A DNA stretch of 8,957 nt from CAVURW01 sp963743595 (lineage in GTDB: Bacteria; Verrucomicrobiota; Verrucomicrobiia; Methylacidiphilales; UBA1321): the NCBI GenBank assembly GCA_963743595.1, contig CAVURW010000106.1, forward strand, positions 1-8,957, given 5' to 3'. The translations under genes and the position numbers were made by a program. Of this stretch, positions 1 to 5,763 are shown one piece after another; the stretch's first letter is position 1; every line of letters begins with the position of its first letter. Under the pieces are notes generated by a model that saw only the letters and a list, made by a program, of their open reading frames with translations, had not been told where the DNA came from and did not search any database.

Positions 1-6
1 GGCTAC

Positions 7-31
7 TTTTTTTTTTTTTTTTTTTTTTTTT
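7..31. repeat. Poly-T homopolymer, 25 T
   Basis: An uninterrupted run of 25 T follows six bases (ggctac) at the very start of the window and ends 21 bases before the pilin 1 start codon. Such a tract is rare in a G+C-rich bacterial genome. It may mark a contig end or a sequencing or assembly artefact; a real A/T tract upstream of a pilin promoter is the less likely reading. Confidence 0.9.
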
Positions 32-52
32 CTCAAGTTTCAGAGGAACACC

Positions 53-220
53 ATGTTTCTCAAGCTGTACGTCAAGTTCCAGGACCTGATGAACCGCGAA
101 GAAGGTCAGGATCTGGTCGAATATGCTCTGGTCATCGCTCTGATCGCCGTCGCCGCCACCACCGGCCTGGGCACCTGCCACCGGCGTCAACACCTTCAAC
201 GCCTCGACCATCGGCTCTAA
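53..220 (+). CDS. Flp family type IVb pilin (pilin 1), C-terminus probably out of frame
   Basis: Small pilin of the Flp/Fap type: a prepilin that a TadV-like peptidase would cleave and that would assemble into a Tad pilus. The 55-residue ORF starts at ATG 53, with AGAGGA just upstream as ribosome binding site. Residues 16-30 read EEGQDLVEYALVIAL, matching the Flp pattern G/XXXXEY with cleavage expected after Gly18, followed by the hydrophobic N-terminal helix. After GLGT (residue 41) the reading becomes CHRRQHLQRLDHRL, unlike a pilin. The +1 frame in the same bases reads ATGVNTFNASTIGS, which is pilin-like. An extra T near 175 and a missing base just before CTCTAA would explain this, so two compensating indels are likely. 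They may be sequencing errors or real damage. Family call is firm; the state of the gene is uncertain. Confidence 0.65.
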   Translation: MFLKLYVKFQDLMNREEGQDLVEYALVIALIAVAATTGLGTCHRRQHLQRLDHRL

Positions 221-380
221 ACTTAAGCTAGTTCCTGCGAAGCGGGATAGAGTACCATGACAACAACCGCCGGCAGTCCCGCTCCTTGGCGGGAGAGCGT
301 CAAGCACCGTCACCGGTGCCAATCGCACTCTCCTCTGCAAAGGGATCCAACCTCAACTCGCAACCGCACAATGGCGAGAA
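221..380 (+). other. Spacer between pilin 1 and pilin 2 with two short hairpins
   Basis: No gene is visible. Two inverted repeats follow pilin 1: TCCCGC/GCGGGA at 277-294 with a 6-base loop, and GCACCG/CGGTGC at 304-319 with a 4-base loop. Neither is followed by a T tract, so they are not clear intrinsic terminators. Most of this spacer has no counterpart in the right arm of the large inverted repeat, whose homology fades near position 375. Confidence 0.35.
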
Positions 381-557
381 ATACGATGAACACGATGTAA
401 GCTGATGTCAATTTCCCGCTTCTTCAAGGGAGGAAGGTCAGGATCTGGTTGAATACGTCGTCATCGCTCTGATATCGGTAGCTGGGAATCACCAAGTCTC
501 CACACTTTGGCCAACAAGATCGTTAATACGTTCAACGCAATCGGTAACGGTCTCTAA
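381..557 (+). pseudogene. Broken Flp type IVb pilin (pilin 2, left copy)
   Basis: Homologue of the pilin at 2983-3166. The segment starting at 431 encodes EEGQDLVEY in one frame, and the last codons (T-F-N-A-I-G-N-G-L, stop at 555-557) match the right copy, but the two are not in one frame. The position equivalent to the right copy's ATG is ATA here (381-383), so even the start is lost. Several bases are missing around 455-495 relative to the right copy, removing the Ala-Leu after EY and breaking the hydrophobic helix. It carries more lesions than its mirror copy. No alternative intact ORF covers it. Confidence 0.75.
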
Positions 558-591
558 CCCTAACGAGCTGACTCAACGCGAAGGCAAGCTA

Positions 592-613
592 GGGTCGGCG
601 CGGCCCGTTTTTT
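592..613 (+). terminator. Intrinsic terminator after pilin 2
   Basis: GGGTCG (592-597) pairs with CGGCCC (601-606), with one G-U pair and a GCG loop, followed by a run of six T at 608-613. It lies 35 bases downstream of the pilin 2 stop and would separate pilin 2 from pilin 3. Confidence 0.7.
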
Positions 614-719
614 CGTCAGCTTTGTTTCGTTGCGGCAAGATTTCGCAGAGCTATTGCTTCACTGCAATCATCTTGGCTGGTAATCGTCACATAACTTCAC
701 TCGCTTGGAGATAGCCTCT

Positions 720-905
720 ATGTGGCCCGCACTTTGGAAGATCAAATCCGGATTGCAATGCCTCATTGAACAGGAAGACGGGCAGGACCTGGTCGAGTAT
801 GCGCTGGTCATCCTACTGTGTGTGACTGTGATGATCGCATCGGTTGGGAGTATCGGCACAATTGTTATCAACTATTTCCATTACATCAACACGAATTACC
901 CTTGA
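720..905 (+). CDS. Flp-like type IVb pilin (pilin 3), intact
   Basis: A 61-residue prepilin and the only pilin copy in the window readable end to end. ATG 720 is preferred over the TTG at 705 because GGAG (707-710) sits 9 bases ahead of it. Residues 18-29 read QEDGQDLVEYAL: the Flp G/XXXXEY processing site with cleavage after Gly21. A hydrophobic helix (VILLCVTVMIASVGSIGTIVI) follows. The N-terminal leader is longer and more hydrophobic than in pilin 1, and the tail NYFHYINTNYP is aromatic-rich instead of the Thr/Gly-rich tail usual for major Flp pilins. It may be a minor or pseudo-pilin. It is followed by its own terminator at 925-958, so it is probably a single transcription unit. Its mirror copy is at 2633-2820. 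Confidence 0.8.
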   Translation: MWPALWKIKSGLQCLIEQEDGQDLVEYALVILLCVTVMIASVGSIGTIVINYFHYINTNYP

Positions 906-924
906 TGTCGACTGAGACTTCTTG

Positions 925-958
925 AAAGGACCGGAAGGAGCACTCCGGTCCTTTTTCA
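925..958 (+). terminator. Strong intrinsic terminator after pilin 3
   Basis: AAAGGACCGGA (925-935) pairs perfectly with TCCGGTCCTTT (944-954) around an 8-base loop, and the 3' arm runs into a T-rich tract (952-956, then 959-963). It begins 19 bases after the pilin 3 stop. The mirror copy near 2575-2616 has diverged and its stem is rearranged. Confidence 0.85.
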
Positions 959-1067
959 TTTTTATGCTAGAGACCTGCTAATCGGCTTCACTGACATAGA
1001 TATTTCTTCGCTTTTCTACGATAACGTACTACCGGTACCATTCGAAAATCCGCGATATATTAGCTGT

Positions 1068-1767
1068 ATGCTGCCATCCTCAACCCCTTCAGACGCGGGT
1101 CCTTCGCTGGTCCTGATTGAAGCTGGTCTCACAAGCATGGTATCTTTGGGGGCTTGCCTGGCCGCGCGTTGGTTCATCCTGGTTTCCGCACATCGAACGT
1201 TCTGTGAGCAGATTGGCGCGGCGCAAAGGCCTGACTGTAGCGATCGTTGGCTTATCCGCGCTGCTGTTGCGCCTTGCCAGTTCTTCCTTCTTGCCCCATT
1301 CCCCTGCCATTCATCACGAACGATTTCAGCTTTCTGCTTGCGGCCGACACTTTTGTCGCACGGCCGATTGGCCAACCCTACGCCCGCGATGTGGACGCAC
1401 TTTGAAAGCATCCACATCGCCATGCATCCCACCTATATGTCGATGTACTTTCCGGGGCCCGGCCTGGTGTCTGGCCGCCAGGCAAGGTTCTGTTCGGCAG
1501 CCCCTGGTTTGGCATTCTGATCGCCAGCGCGCTCATGTGCGCCGCAATCTGCTGGATGCTGCAGGCTTGGCTGCCGCCGTCTGGGCACTACTCGGGAGGG
1601 GTGCTGGCGATGTTCCGCATCGGTCTTTTCAGTTACTGGATCAATACCTATTCCGGCGGCGGCGCAAGTTCGGCGCTTGGCGGGGCTCTGGTGCTGGGCG
1701 CCCTGCCTCGATTGCTTAAGACTGGGCGTTTTCGCTATGGCATGCTAATGGCAGTGGGCATCGTAAT
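1068..1767 (+). pseudogene. 5' part of a GT39-like (GT-C fold) membrane protein gene, frameshifted, left copy
   Basis: Encodes the N-terminal part of a multi-pass membrane protein resembling acidobacterial glycosyltransferase-39-like proteins, which would use a lipid-linked sugar at the membrane. Frame-corrected segments are RLARRKGLTVAIVG (first membrane helix), DFSFLLAADTF, NPTPAMWTHFESIHIAM, ALMCAAICWMLQAWLPP, FSYWINTYSGGG and GALVLGALPRLLK. They lie in different frames because of single-base indels, for example an extra T in the DTFAHG codons and two inserted bases around 1468-1481. The ATG at 1068 is conserved in the mirror copy, but no ribosome binding site is evident. The gene is cut at the palindrome centre, far short of the full length I expect for this family. 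The homology call rests on recognition; I could not search. Confidence 0.7.
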
Positions 1768-1778
1768 CCGGCCCCAGA
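1768..1778. other. 11-base spacer at the centre of the giant inverted repeat
   Basis: CCGGCCCCAGA separates ATCGTAAT (1760-1767) from its complement ATTACGAT (1779-1786). Around it the two arms match closely, including the GCATGC motifs at 1740 and 1801. Both membrane-protein genes run into this point and end there, so it is the junction of the head-to-head duplication. Confidence 0.85.
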
Positions 1779-2472
1779 ATTACGATGCCTACCGCCATCA
1801 GCATGCCATAGCGAAAACGGGCGGTCTTCATCAATCGAGGCAGGGCGCCAAGCACCAGCGCGCCGCCAAGAGCCGAAACTGGCCGCCGCCGGAATAGGTA
1901 TTGACCCAGTAACTGAAAAGACCGATGCGAAGAATCGCCAGCATCCCCCCGAGCAGCGCCCAACGGCGGCAGCCACGCCTGCAGCATCCAGCAGATGGCG
2001 GCGCACATGAGAGCGTTGACGATCAGAACGCCAAACCATGGACTTCCAAAAAGCACTTTGCCCGCCGCCAGACCAGGCCCTGGCCCTGGAAAGTACATCG
2101 ACATATAGGTGGGCTGCATGGCGATGTGGATGCTCTCAAAGTGCGTCCACATGGCAGGCGTAGGATTGGTCAATCGCCCGTGGGCAAAGGTATCCGCCGC
2201 TAGCAGAAAGCTGAAATCATCCGTGATGAATGGCAAGGGAATAGGGAAAAATAGGAAGAACCGCAAGGCGCAAAAGCAGCGTCGAGAATCCAATGATCGC
2301 GACGGCAAGGCCTTTGCGCCGCGCCAATCTGCCCCATGAACGTTCGATGCGCGAAAACCAGGTTGAACCGATGCGAGGCCATGCCAGAACCCCTGCTAGA
2401 TGCTATACCCGTGATGCCAGCTTCAATCAGGACCAGCGGGGGGCCGCTCTGAAGGGGCAGAGGAAGGAGCAT
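1779..2472 (-). pseudogene. 5' part of a GT39-like membrane protein gene, frameshifted, right copy
   Basis: Mirror homologue of 1068-1767. Reading frames recover RLARRKGLAVAIIGFSTLLLR, then a long open stretch (about 2250 down to 1990) with FLLAADTFAHGRLTNPTP, MWTHFESIHIAMQPTYMSMY and ALMCAAICWMLQAWLPP. Next comes a shifted segment whose natural frame reads WALLGGMLAILRIGLFSYW, and finally GALVLGALPRLMK in frame again. Relative to a normal reading, two bases are missing after LPP and one in the glycine-rich stretch, restoring the frame. It is truncated at the palindrome centre like its twin. The protein is a predicted inner-membrane GT-C-type glycosyltransferase fragment; the function of the intact parent is inferred. 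Confidence 0.7.
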
Positions 2473-2574
2473 ACAGCTAATATACCGCGGATCTTCGAAT
2501 GGTACGGGTAGTACGAATCGGTAGCAAAAGCGAAGAAATATCGATGTCAGTGAAGCTGATTAGCAGGGATCTTG

Positions 2575-2616
2575 ATAAAAATGAAAAAGTGACCGGAGGG
2601 CCCCTTTGGCCCTTTC
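2575..2616 (-). terminator. Degraded terminator-like hairpin after pilin 3'
   Basis: Equivalent of the strong terminator at 925-958. On the minus strand GGGCC and GGCCC can pair around AAAGG, but this stem is separated by TCCGGTCA from the T-rich tract. The ancestral pairing of AAAGGACCGGA with TCCGGTCCTTT is lost, so termination here is doubtful. Confidence 0.35.
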
Positions 2617-2632
2617 AAGAAGCTAGCCGACA

Positions 2633-2820
2633 TCAAGGGTAATCCGTGTGGAAGTAATGGAGATAGTTAATAAGAATTGTGCCGATACTCCCAACGGATG
2701 CGATCACCAGAGTCACACACAGTAGCGATGACCAGCGCATACTCGACCAGGTCCTGGCCCTCTTCCCTGTTCAATGAGGCATTGCAATCCGGATTTGACC
2801 TTCCAAAGTGCGGGCCACAT
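2633..2820 (-). pseudogene. Flp-like pilin, frameshifted (pilin 3', right copy)
   Basis: Mirror copy of pilin 3. The first 18 residues (MWPALWKVKSGLQCLIEQ) are in frame, then an extra G at about 2766 breaks EEGQDLVEYAL and a second extra G near 2726 relative to the left copy shifts it again. Corrected, it would end TLVIASVGSIGTILINYLHY then FHTDYP, differing from pilin 3 by conservative changes. GGAG upstream of the ATG is preserved. The pattern is that of a recently working gene with two single-base insertions, which may equally be consensus errors. Confidence 0.75.
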
Positions 2821-2926
2821 AGAGGCTATCTCCAAGCGAGTGAAGTTATGTGACGATTACCAGCCAAGATGATTGCAGTGAAGCAATAGCTCTGCGAAAT
2901 CTTGCCGCAACGAAACAAAGCTGGCG

Positions 2927-2948
2927 AAAAGACGGGCCGCGCCGACCC
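2927..2948 (-). terminator. Terminator-like hairpin after pilin 2'
   Basis: Mirror of 592-613: GGGTCG (complement of 2943-2948) pairs with CGGCCC (complement of 2934-2939), with a GCG loop. The T run is interrupted (GTCTTTTC), so it should be weaker than the left copy. Confidence 0.55.
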
Positions 2949-2982
2949 TAGCTTGCCTTCGCGTTGATCATCTCGTTCAGGG

Positions 2983-3166
2983 TTAGAGACCGTTACCGAT
3001 TGCGTTGAACGTATTAACGATCTTGTTGGCCAAAGTGTGGAGACTGGTGATTGCGGCTACCGATATGAGAGCGATGACGAGAGCGTATCTCGACGAGATC
3101 CTGACCTTCCTCCCTTGAAAAGAAGCGAGAAAATTCAAATCGGATCTTCCTCTGTTCGAATCGCAT
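2983..3166 (-). pseudogene. Flp type IVb pilin with one frameshift (pilin 2', right copy)
   Basis: Starting at the ATG complementary to 3164-3166, with GAGG six bases upstream, the frame reads MRFEQRKIRFEFSRFF then SREEGQDLVE, a good prepilin leader and Flp processing site. One extra base at about 3088 (GAG-A-TACGCT) then shifts the frame. After it the sequence reads YALVIALISVAAITSLHTL then ANKIVNTFNAIGNGL and stop. Removing that base restores a complete 60-residue Flp prepilin with cleavage after Gly in EEG/QDLVEYAL. A longer reading from a TTG at 3171 exists only because of the frameshift and has no pilin leader. A single lesion makes a consensus error plausible. Confidence 0.8.
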
Positions 3167-3176
3167 TTCAAGCCTC

Positions 3177-3381
3177 GTACTGTCTTCCGGACTCGCCGAT
3201 GTTTCGAAGCTTAAAAACGATGATTTTCTTAACCTTTTCCGATTCCATCACACGTGCGATCCTTTATATTGCCGCTTCCTTCAAATAAACCAAGCTTCTA
3301 AATACCTCGTATGATTTACTCTCAGTCGGATGATGGCAGGCTTATTCAAGGATTGACCGCGTGTGCAGCTGAAGTCGGCAT
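3177..3381. other. Divergent spacer between the pilin locus and the GT4 gene
   Basis: About 200 bases, A+T-richer than the flanking genes, lie between the divergent pilin 2' and GT4 genes and should hold both promoters. A TATGAT (3310-3315) could serve as a -10 element for the GT4 gene but no fitting -35 hexamer is seen. A 29-codon ORF here (3199-3288) lacks a ribosome binding site and was not called. Confidence 0.4.
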
Positions 3382-4509
3382 ATGAAACAGTGGCGCATTT
3401 TGCATTCGGAAGCTTCCCTGGGTTGGGGTGGGCAGGAGATGCGGGTTCTTACGGAACTCGTCTGGATGCGTGCGCAGGGACACATGGTCTACCTGCTAGC
3501 GCCACCGAAATCGACCATCGCTCTAAAGGCGGAACAGGCCAAAATCACCGTCGTGCCCCTGCAGAGCTCACGGGCGTTTTTACCGCTGGGTGCAGTCACC
3601 GTCGCGATCTGGATGCTCCGGCACCAAATCAATATCGTCTGCACACACAGCTCTTTGGATGGCTGGATCGCGGGTCTCGCGGCGCGCCTGATCTTCATTC
3701 GCCTGCTCATCCGTTACCGGCATATCGAGATCGATTATCCAAATAAGTTTTGGTCTCGAGTCGCTTTTCGATTGCTCCCGCACTTCGTGATCACCACCAG
3801 CCAACGCATCGCCGATCGCCTACACACGGAACTGCAGGTTCCGAAATCGAAGCTGCATTGCATCGCTACAGGCGTCGATTTAAACAAATTCCGCTCGGAT
3901 CTCCCGGATATTTTGCACGAGGAATTGAAACTCCCGGCGACCACACAGCTCGTCGGAATAGTCTCCGTATTGCGCAGTTGGAAAGGCCATCAGATTCTCT
4001 TGGAGGCGTGGAAGATTTTGATGGAAGCGCACCCGGAACTGGTCGGGACGACCCACCTGGTCATAGCTGGAGATGGGCCGGGTCGCGATGAGCTTGCCAA
4101 GCGCGTGTCAGAGAATCCCTACGCAAAACACATCTCCTTAATCGGTCACAGATCCGACGTGCCCTCGGTCCTCGCCTCCCTTTCCATCGTTGTTTTGCCC
4201 TCGACTTCCCACGAAGGAATTCCTCAGATTATCCTGCAAGCTCAGGCGATGGGACGTGCGATTATCGCGTCGGATATCGGTGGGATTCCCGAAGCGATTA
4301 CGCATGATAAAACCGGGTACTTGGTACCGCCGAATAACCCGCACGCCCTCTCCGACGCACTGAACCTTTTGTTGAAATCGCCCGATCTCCGGGAACGGCT
4401 CGGCGATGCGTCCCGCTTAACCATCGTTGAAAATCATTCGCTTGATGCGATGGGCATTCAGATTTTGAACCATTACCAAGAGCTGTACGAAAAGCGCCGG
4501 TGGTTTTAG
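3382..4509 (+). CDS. Glycosyltransferase family 4 (GT-B fold)
   Basis: A 375-residue cytosolic retaining glycosyltransferase that would transfer a sugar from a nucleotide-sugar donor to a growing surface polysaccharide, LPS core or exopolysaccharide precursor. The N-terminal Rossmann domain starts with ILHSEASLGWGGQEMRVL (6-23), the glycine loop that closes on the acceptor and donor. The C-terminal donor-binding domain starts near residue 190 with VGIVSVLRSWKGHQILLEAW, where Arg198 and Lys201 are the expected phosphate-binding pair. It continues with VIAGDGPGRDEL (227-238) and HEGIPQIILQAQAMG (277-291). In that last motif the usual E-x7-E is Glu278 with Gln286, a variant common in the 'EGIPQ' subgroup. 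ATG 3382 has only a weak purine-rich site upstream. It meets the deacetylase gene tail to tail with a 4-base overlap. The exact substrate cannot be told. Confidence 0.92.
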   Translation: MKQWRILHSEASLGWGGQEMRVLTELVWMRAQGHMVYLLAPPKSTIALKAEQAKITVVPLQSSRAFLPLGAVTVAIWMLRHQINIVCTHSSLDGWIAGLAARLIFIRLLIRYRHIEIDYPNKFWSRVAFRLLPHFVITTSQRIADRLHTELQVPKSKLHCIATGVDLNKFRSDLPDILHEELKLPATTQLVGIVSVLRSWKGHQILLEAWKILMEAHPELVGTTHLVIAGDGPGRDELAKRVSENPYAKHISLIGHRSDVPSVLASLSIVVLPSTSHEGIPQIILQAQAMGRAIIASDIGGIPEAITHDKTGYLVPPNNPHALSDALNLLLKSPDLRERLGDASRLTIVENHSLDAMGIQILNHYQELYEKRRWF

Positions 4510-5321
4510 CGAATCAGCTCCGGGTTATCGATCAGGTGCTCGAAGGGAATCACTTGAATATCCGAGCGCGAGGCGAGGTATTCAGCGGTCTGATGCAGCA
4601 CGGAGATGAAGGCGGGGTTCGGTTGATTTTGCGGGAAGTATTCCCACCAATGAGTCACTAGCACGGTCAGGTGTGAACTCTCAATGGCCGCTTTAATCGA
4701 ATCGAGCATGGTCGCGACATCGCGCCGATACGAGAGAAGGAAACCGGGGTGGCTGAGTAACTGGAGCTGGTCAACCTGCCAGTGGGGTTGTTTCGCGAGT
4801 TGCTTGAGGAAATATCGGGGCCACCAACCGACCGGGAGCCGTTTCAATCGAAAGGTGTTGGTGGAGAGAATCTGGAAATGCTTGGAGACGGCGCGGAAAC
4901 TCGCGGTGGAGAGTTGATCGTAGGGTGCAATGAAGGTCTTGAGTCGACCTAGGCCAGCATTGGCGAAGCATTTGTGGCCCGCTTCCAAGCGGCGCTCGAT
5001 TTCGGCACCGTCCTTGCGCATAAACTCCAGGTAATCGTGCTCGTAGCCGTGGTGGGCGAAGTGGTAGTCCGGATTTTGCTTCAGGTACTGGAGCAGTTCT
5101 GTGGCGGTTTCGATCGAGAGATAATTCGGCAAGGTGCCGATTTTCGTGAGGAGAAAGCCTTCCGGAGAGCCGTCTTTCCAGGTGGCGTTCGTATTAACAT
5201 TTGGAATGAGCCCTAGATTTACAGGGAGATGCCGATCCAGAAACGGGCGATAGAGTTCATCCAGATACGCGGGCGGGGTAAGCGCGCTGGTATCGTCGTC
5301 CCGGATGATTACGTATTTCAT
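4506..5321 (-). CDS. Polysaccharide deacetylase-like protein (CE4/NodB-like fold)
   Basis: A 271-residue protein of the divergent NodB-like deacetylase superfamily, which removes N- or O-acetyl groups from glycans using a metal held by Asp and two His. The N-terminus MKYVIIRDDDTS gives the strand-end acidic motif (Asp8-10). HFAHHGYEHDYLEF (87-100) supplies the His-x3-His pair (His91, His95). FIAPYDQLS (130-138) is the usual proline-containing motif near the catalytic base, and SHPGF (190-194) and VTHWWEYF (222-229) supply later conserved His. There is no signal peptide, so it may act on a cytosolic lipid-linked sugar, as DUF2334-type members may. It is convergent with GT4, overlapping by 4 bases, and 43 bases downstream of the small membrane protein gene, probably in one unit with it. 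No clear ribosome binding site precedes ATG 5321. Confidence 0.8.
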   Translation of the reverse strand: MKYVIIRDDDTSALTPPAYLDELYRPFLDRHLPVNLGLIPNVNTNATWKDGSPEGFLLTKIGTLPNYLSIETATELLQYLKQNPDYHFAHHGYEHDYLEFMRKDGAEIERRLEAGHKCFANAGLGRLKTFIAPYDQLSTASFRAVSKHFQILSTNTFRLKRLPVGWWPRYFLKQLAKQPHWQVDQLQLLSHPGFLLSYRRDVATMLDSIKAAIESSHLTVLVTHWWEYFPQNQPNPAFISVLHQTAEYLASRSDIQVIPFEHLIDNPELIR

Positions 5322-5364
5322 GAGAAGGCAGTTCTATACGGGAAGCCGGGAAAAGCTGCCAGGA

Positions 5365-5763
5365 TTAACGGGGCGTGAGTAGCCACCCGAAGAAGATGAT
5401 GATGAGAACGATGCCCTCGATAAGGACGAGCATGGCGACGGCGCGGAGCGGTCGATAGTCAGAATCGGTGAACGGCTTCGAGATCAGGGCGGGTTCAATG
5501 ACGGCAAGGGCGGTCGCCTCTTTCGCAGGTGCGCGTTCGAGTTGCGGTTTGGCCAGCTCCTTGAGATCGTCCTTGTGCTCTTGTTCCAGTTCATCCTCAT
5601 CTAAAATCGCGATAAGCGCCACGCAGGCTTGGATCAAACGGTTCAGCTTCCGCCGTAAGGTCAGGCGGTCGTAGTGTAGAAACACCGGTTGCTGTACCTC
5701 TTCATGAGCTTCACGAATGGAAGTCATGAGCCCTGCAATACGCGTATTGACTATGCGGTTCAT
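5365..5763 (-). CDS. Hypothetical protein with C-terminal membrane helix
   Basis: A 132-residue protein I do not recognise. Residues 1-50 are basic and amphipathic (HYDRLTLRRKLNRLIQACVA). Residues 54-70 are strongly acidic (LDEDELEQEHKDDLKEL). A Pro/Ala-rich linker follows, then one hydrophobic helix near the C-terminus (about 107-129, VAMLVLIEGIVLIIIFFGWLL) and a short tail TPR. This layout suggests a tail-anchored protein with most of its mass in the cytoplasm. It lies 43 bases upstream of the deacetylase-like gene on the same strand and is likely co-transcribed; it might bring the enzyme to the membrane, which is only a guess. ATG 5763 has no evident ribosome binding site. Confidence 0.7.
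   Translation of the reverse strand: MNRIVNTRIAGLMTSIREAHEEVQQPVFLHYDRLTLRRKLNRLIQACVALIAILDEDELEQEHKDDLKELAKPQLERAPAKEATALAVIEPALISKPFTDSDYRPLRAVAMLVLIEGIVLIIIFFGWLLTPR

Larger units (their letters stand above)
375..1767 (+). repeat. Left arm of a ~1.4 kb diverged inverted repeat
   Basis: This stretch is the inverted homologue of 1779-3176. Base 720 pairs with 2820, 557 with 2983 and 1068 with 2472 (sum 3540), and ATCGTAAT at 1760-1767 pairs with ATTACGAT at 1779-1786 (sum 3546). The shift in sum reflects small net indels. The arms match along pilin 2, its terminator, pilin 3, its downstream hairpin and the start of the membrane-protein gene. Identity is uneven: 617-740 is identical between arms, while the membrane-protein part differs at many third codon positions. 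Outside about 375/3176 the similarity fades out. Confidence 0.93.
1779..3176 (-). repeat. Right arm of the ~1.4 kb diverged inverted repeat
   Basis: Read on the minus strand, this arm has the same gene order as 375-1767: pilin 2', terminator, pilin 3', hairpin, GT39-like gene. Beyond 3176 the flank no longer resembles the sequence left of 375, so this is a repeat of a defined block, not a mirror of the whole contig end. Substitutions against the left arm concentrate at third codon positions in the membrane-protein part, showing that the arms diverged as protein-coding sequence before the indels. Confidence 0.93.

Noticed and set aside
1768..1778. Invertible switch driven by the two arms
   Set aside because: Recombination between the arms would invert only the 11-base spacer, and no invertase gene is visible, so a phase switch of the usual kind is not supported.
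1745..2308. A complete 187-residue protein across the palindrome centre
   Set aside because: It is a read-through of the truncated right copy into the complement of the left arm, with a frame-shifted middle; the real product is the broken GT39-like gene.
2983..3171. Pilin starting at TTG 3171 (62 residues)
   Set aside because: Its first 27 residues have no pilin leader and exist only because of the extra base near 3088; the ATG at 3166 with GAGG upstream gives a proper prepilin leader.
375..3176. Insertion sequence or composite transposon formed by the inverted repeats
   Set aside because: The arms contain pilin and glycosyltransferase genes, not a transposase, and only 11 bases lie between them, so there is no cargo and no target-site duplication that I can see.
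3037..3288. Plus-strand 83-residue ORF opposite pilin 2'
   Set aside because: It is the antisense shadow of pilin 2' plus intergenic sequence, with no ribosome binding site or recognisable motif.
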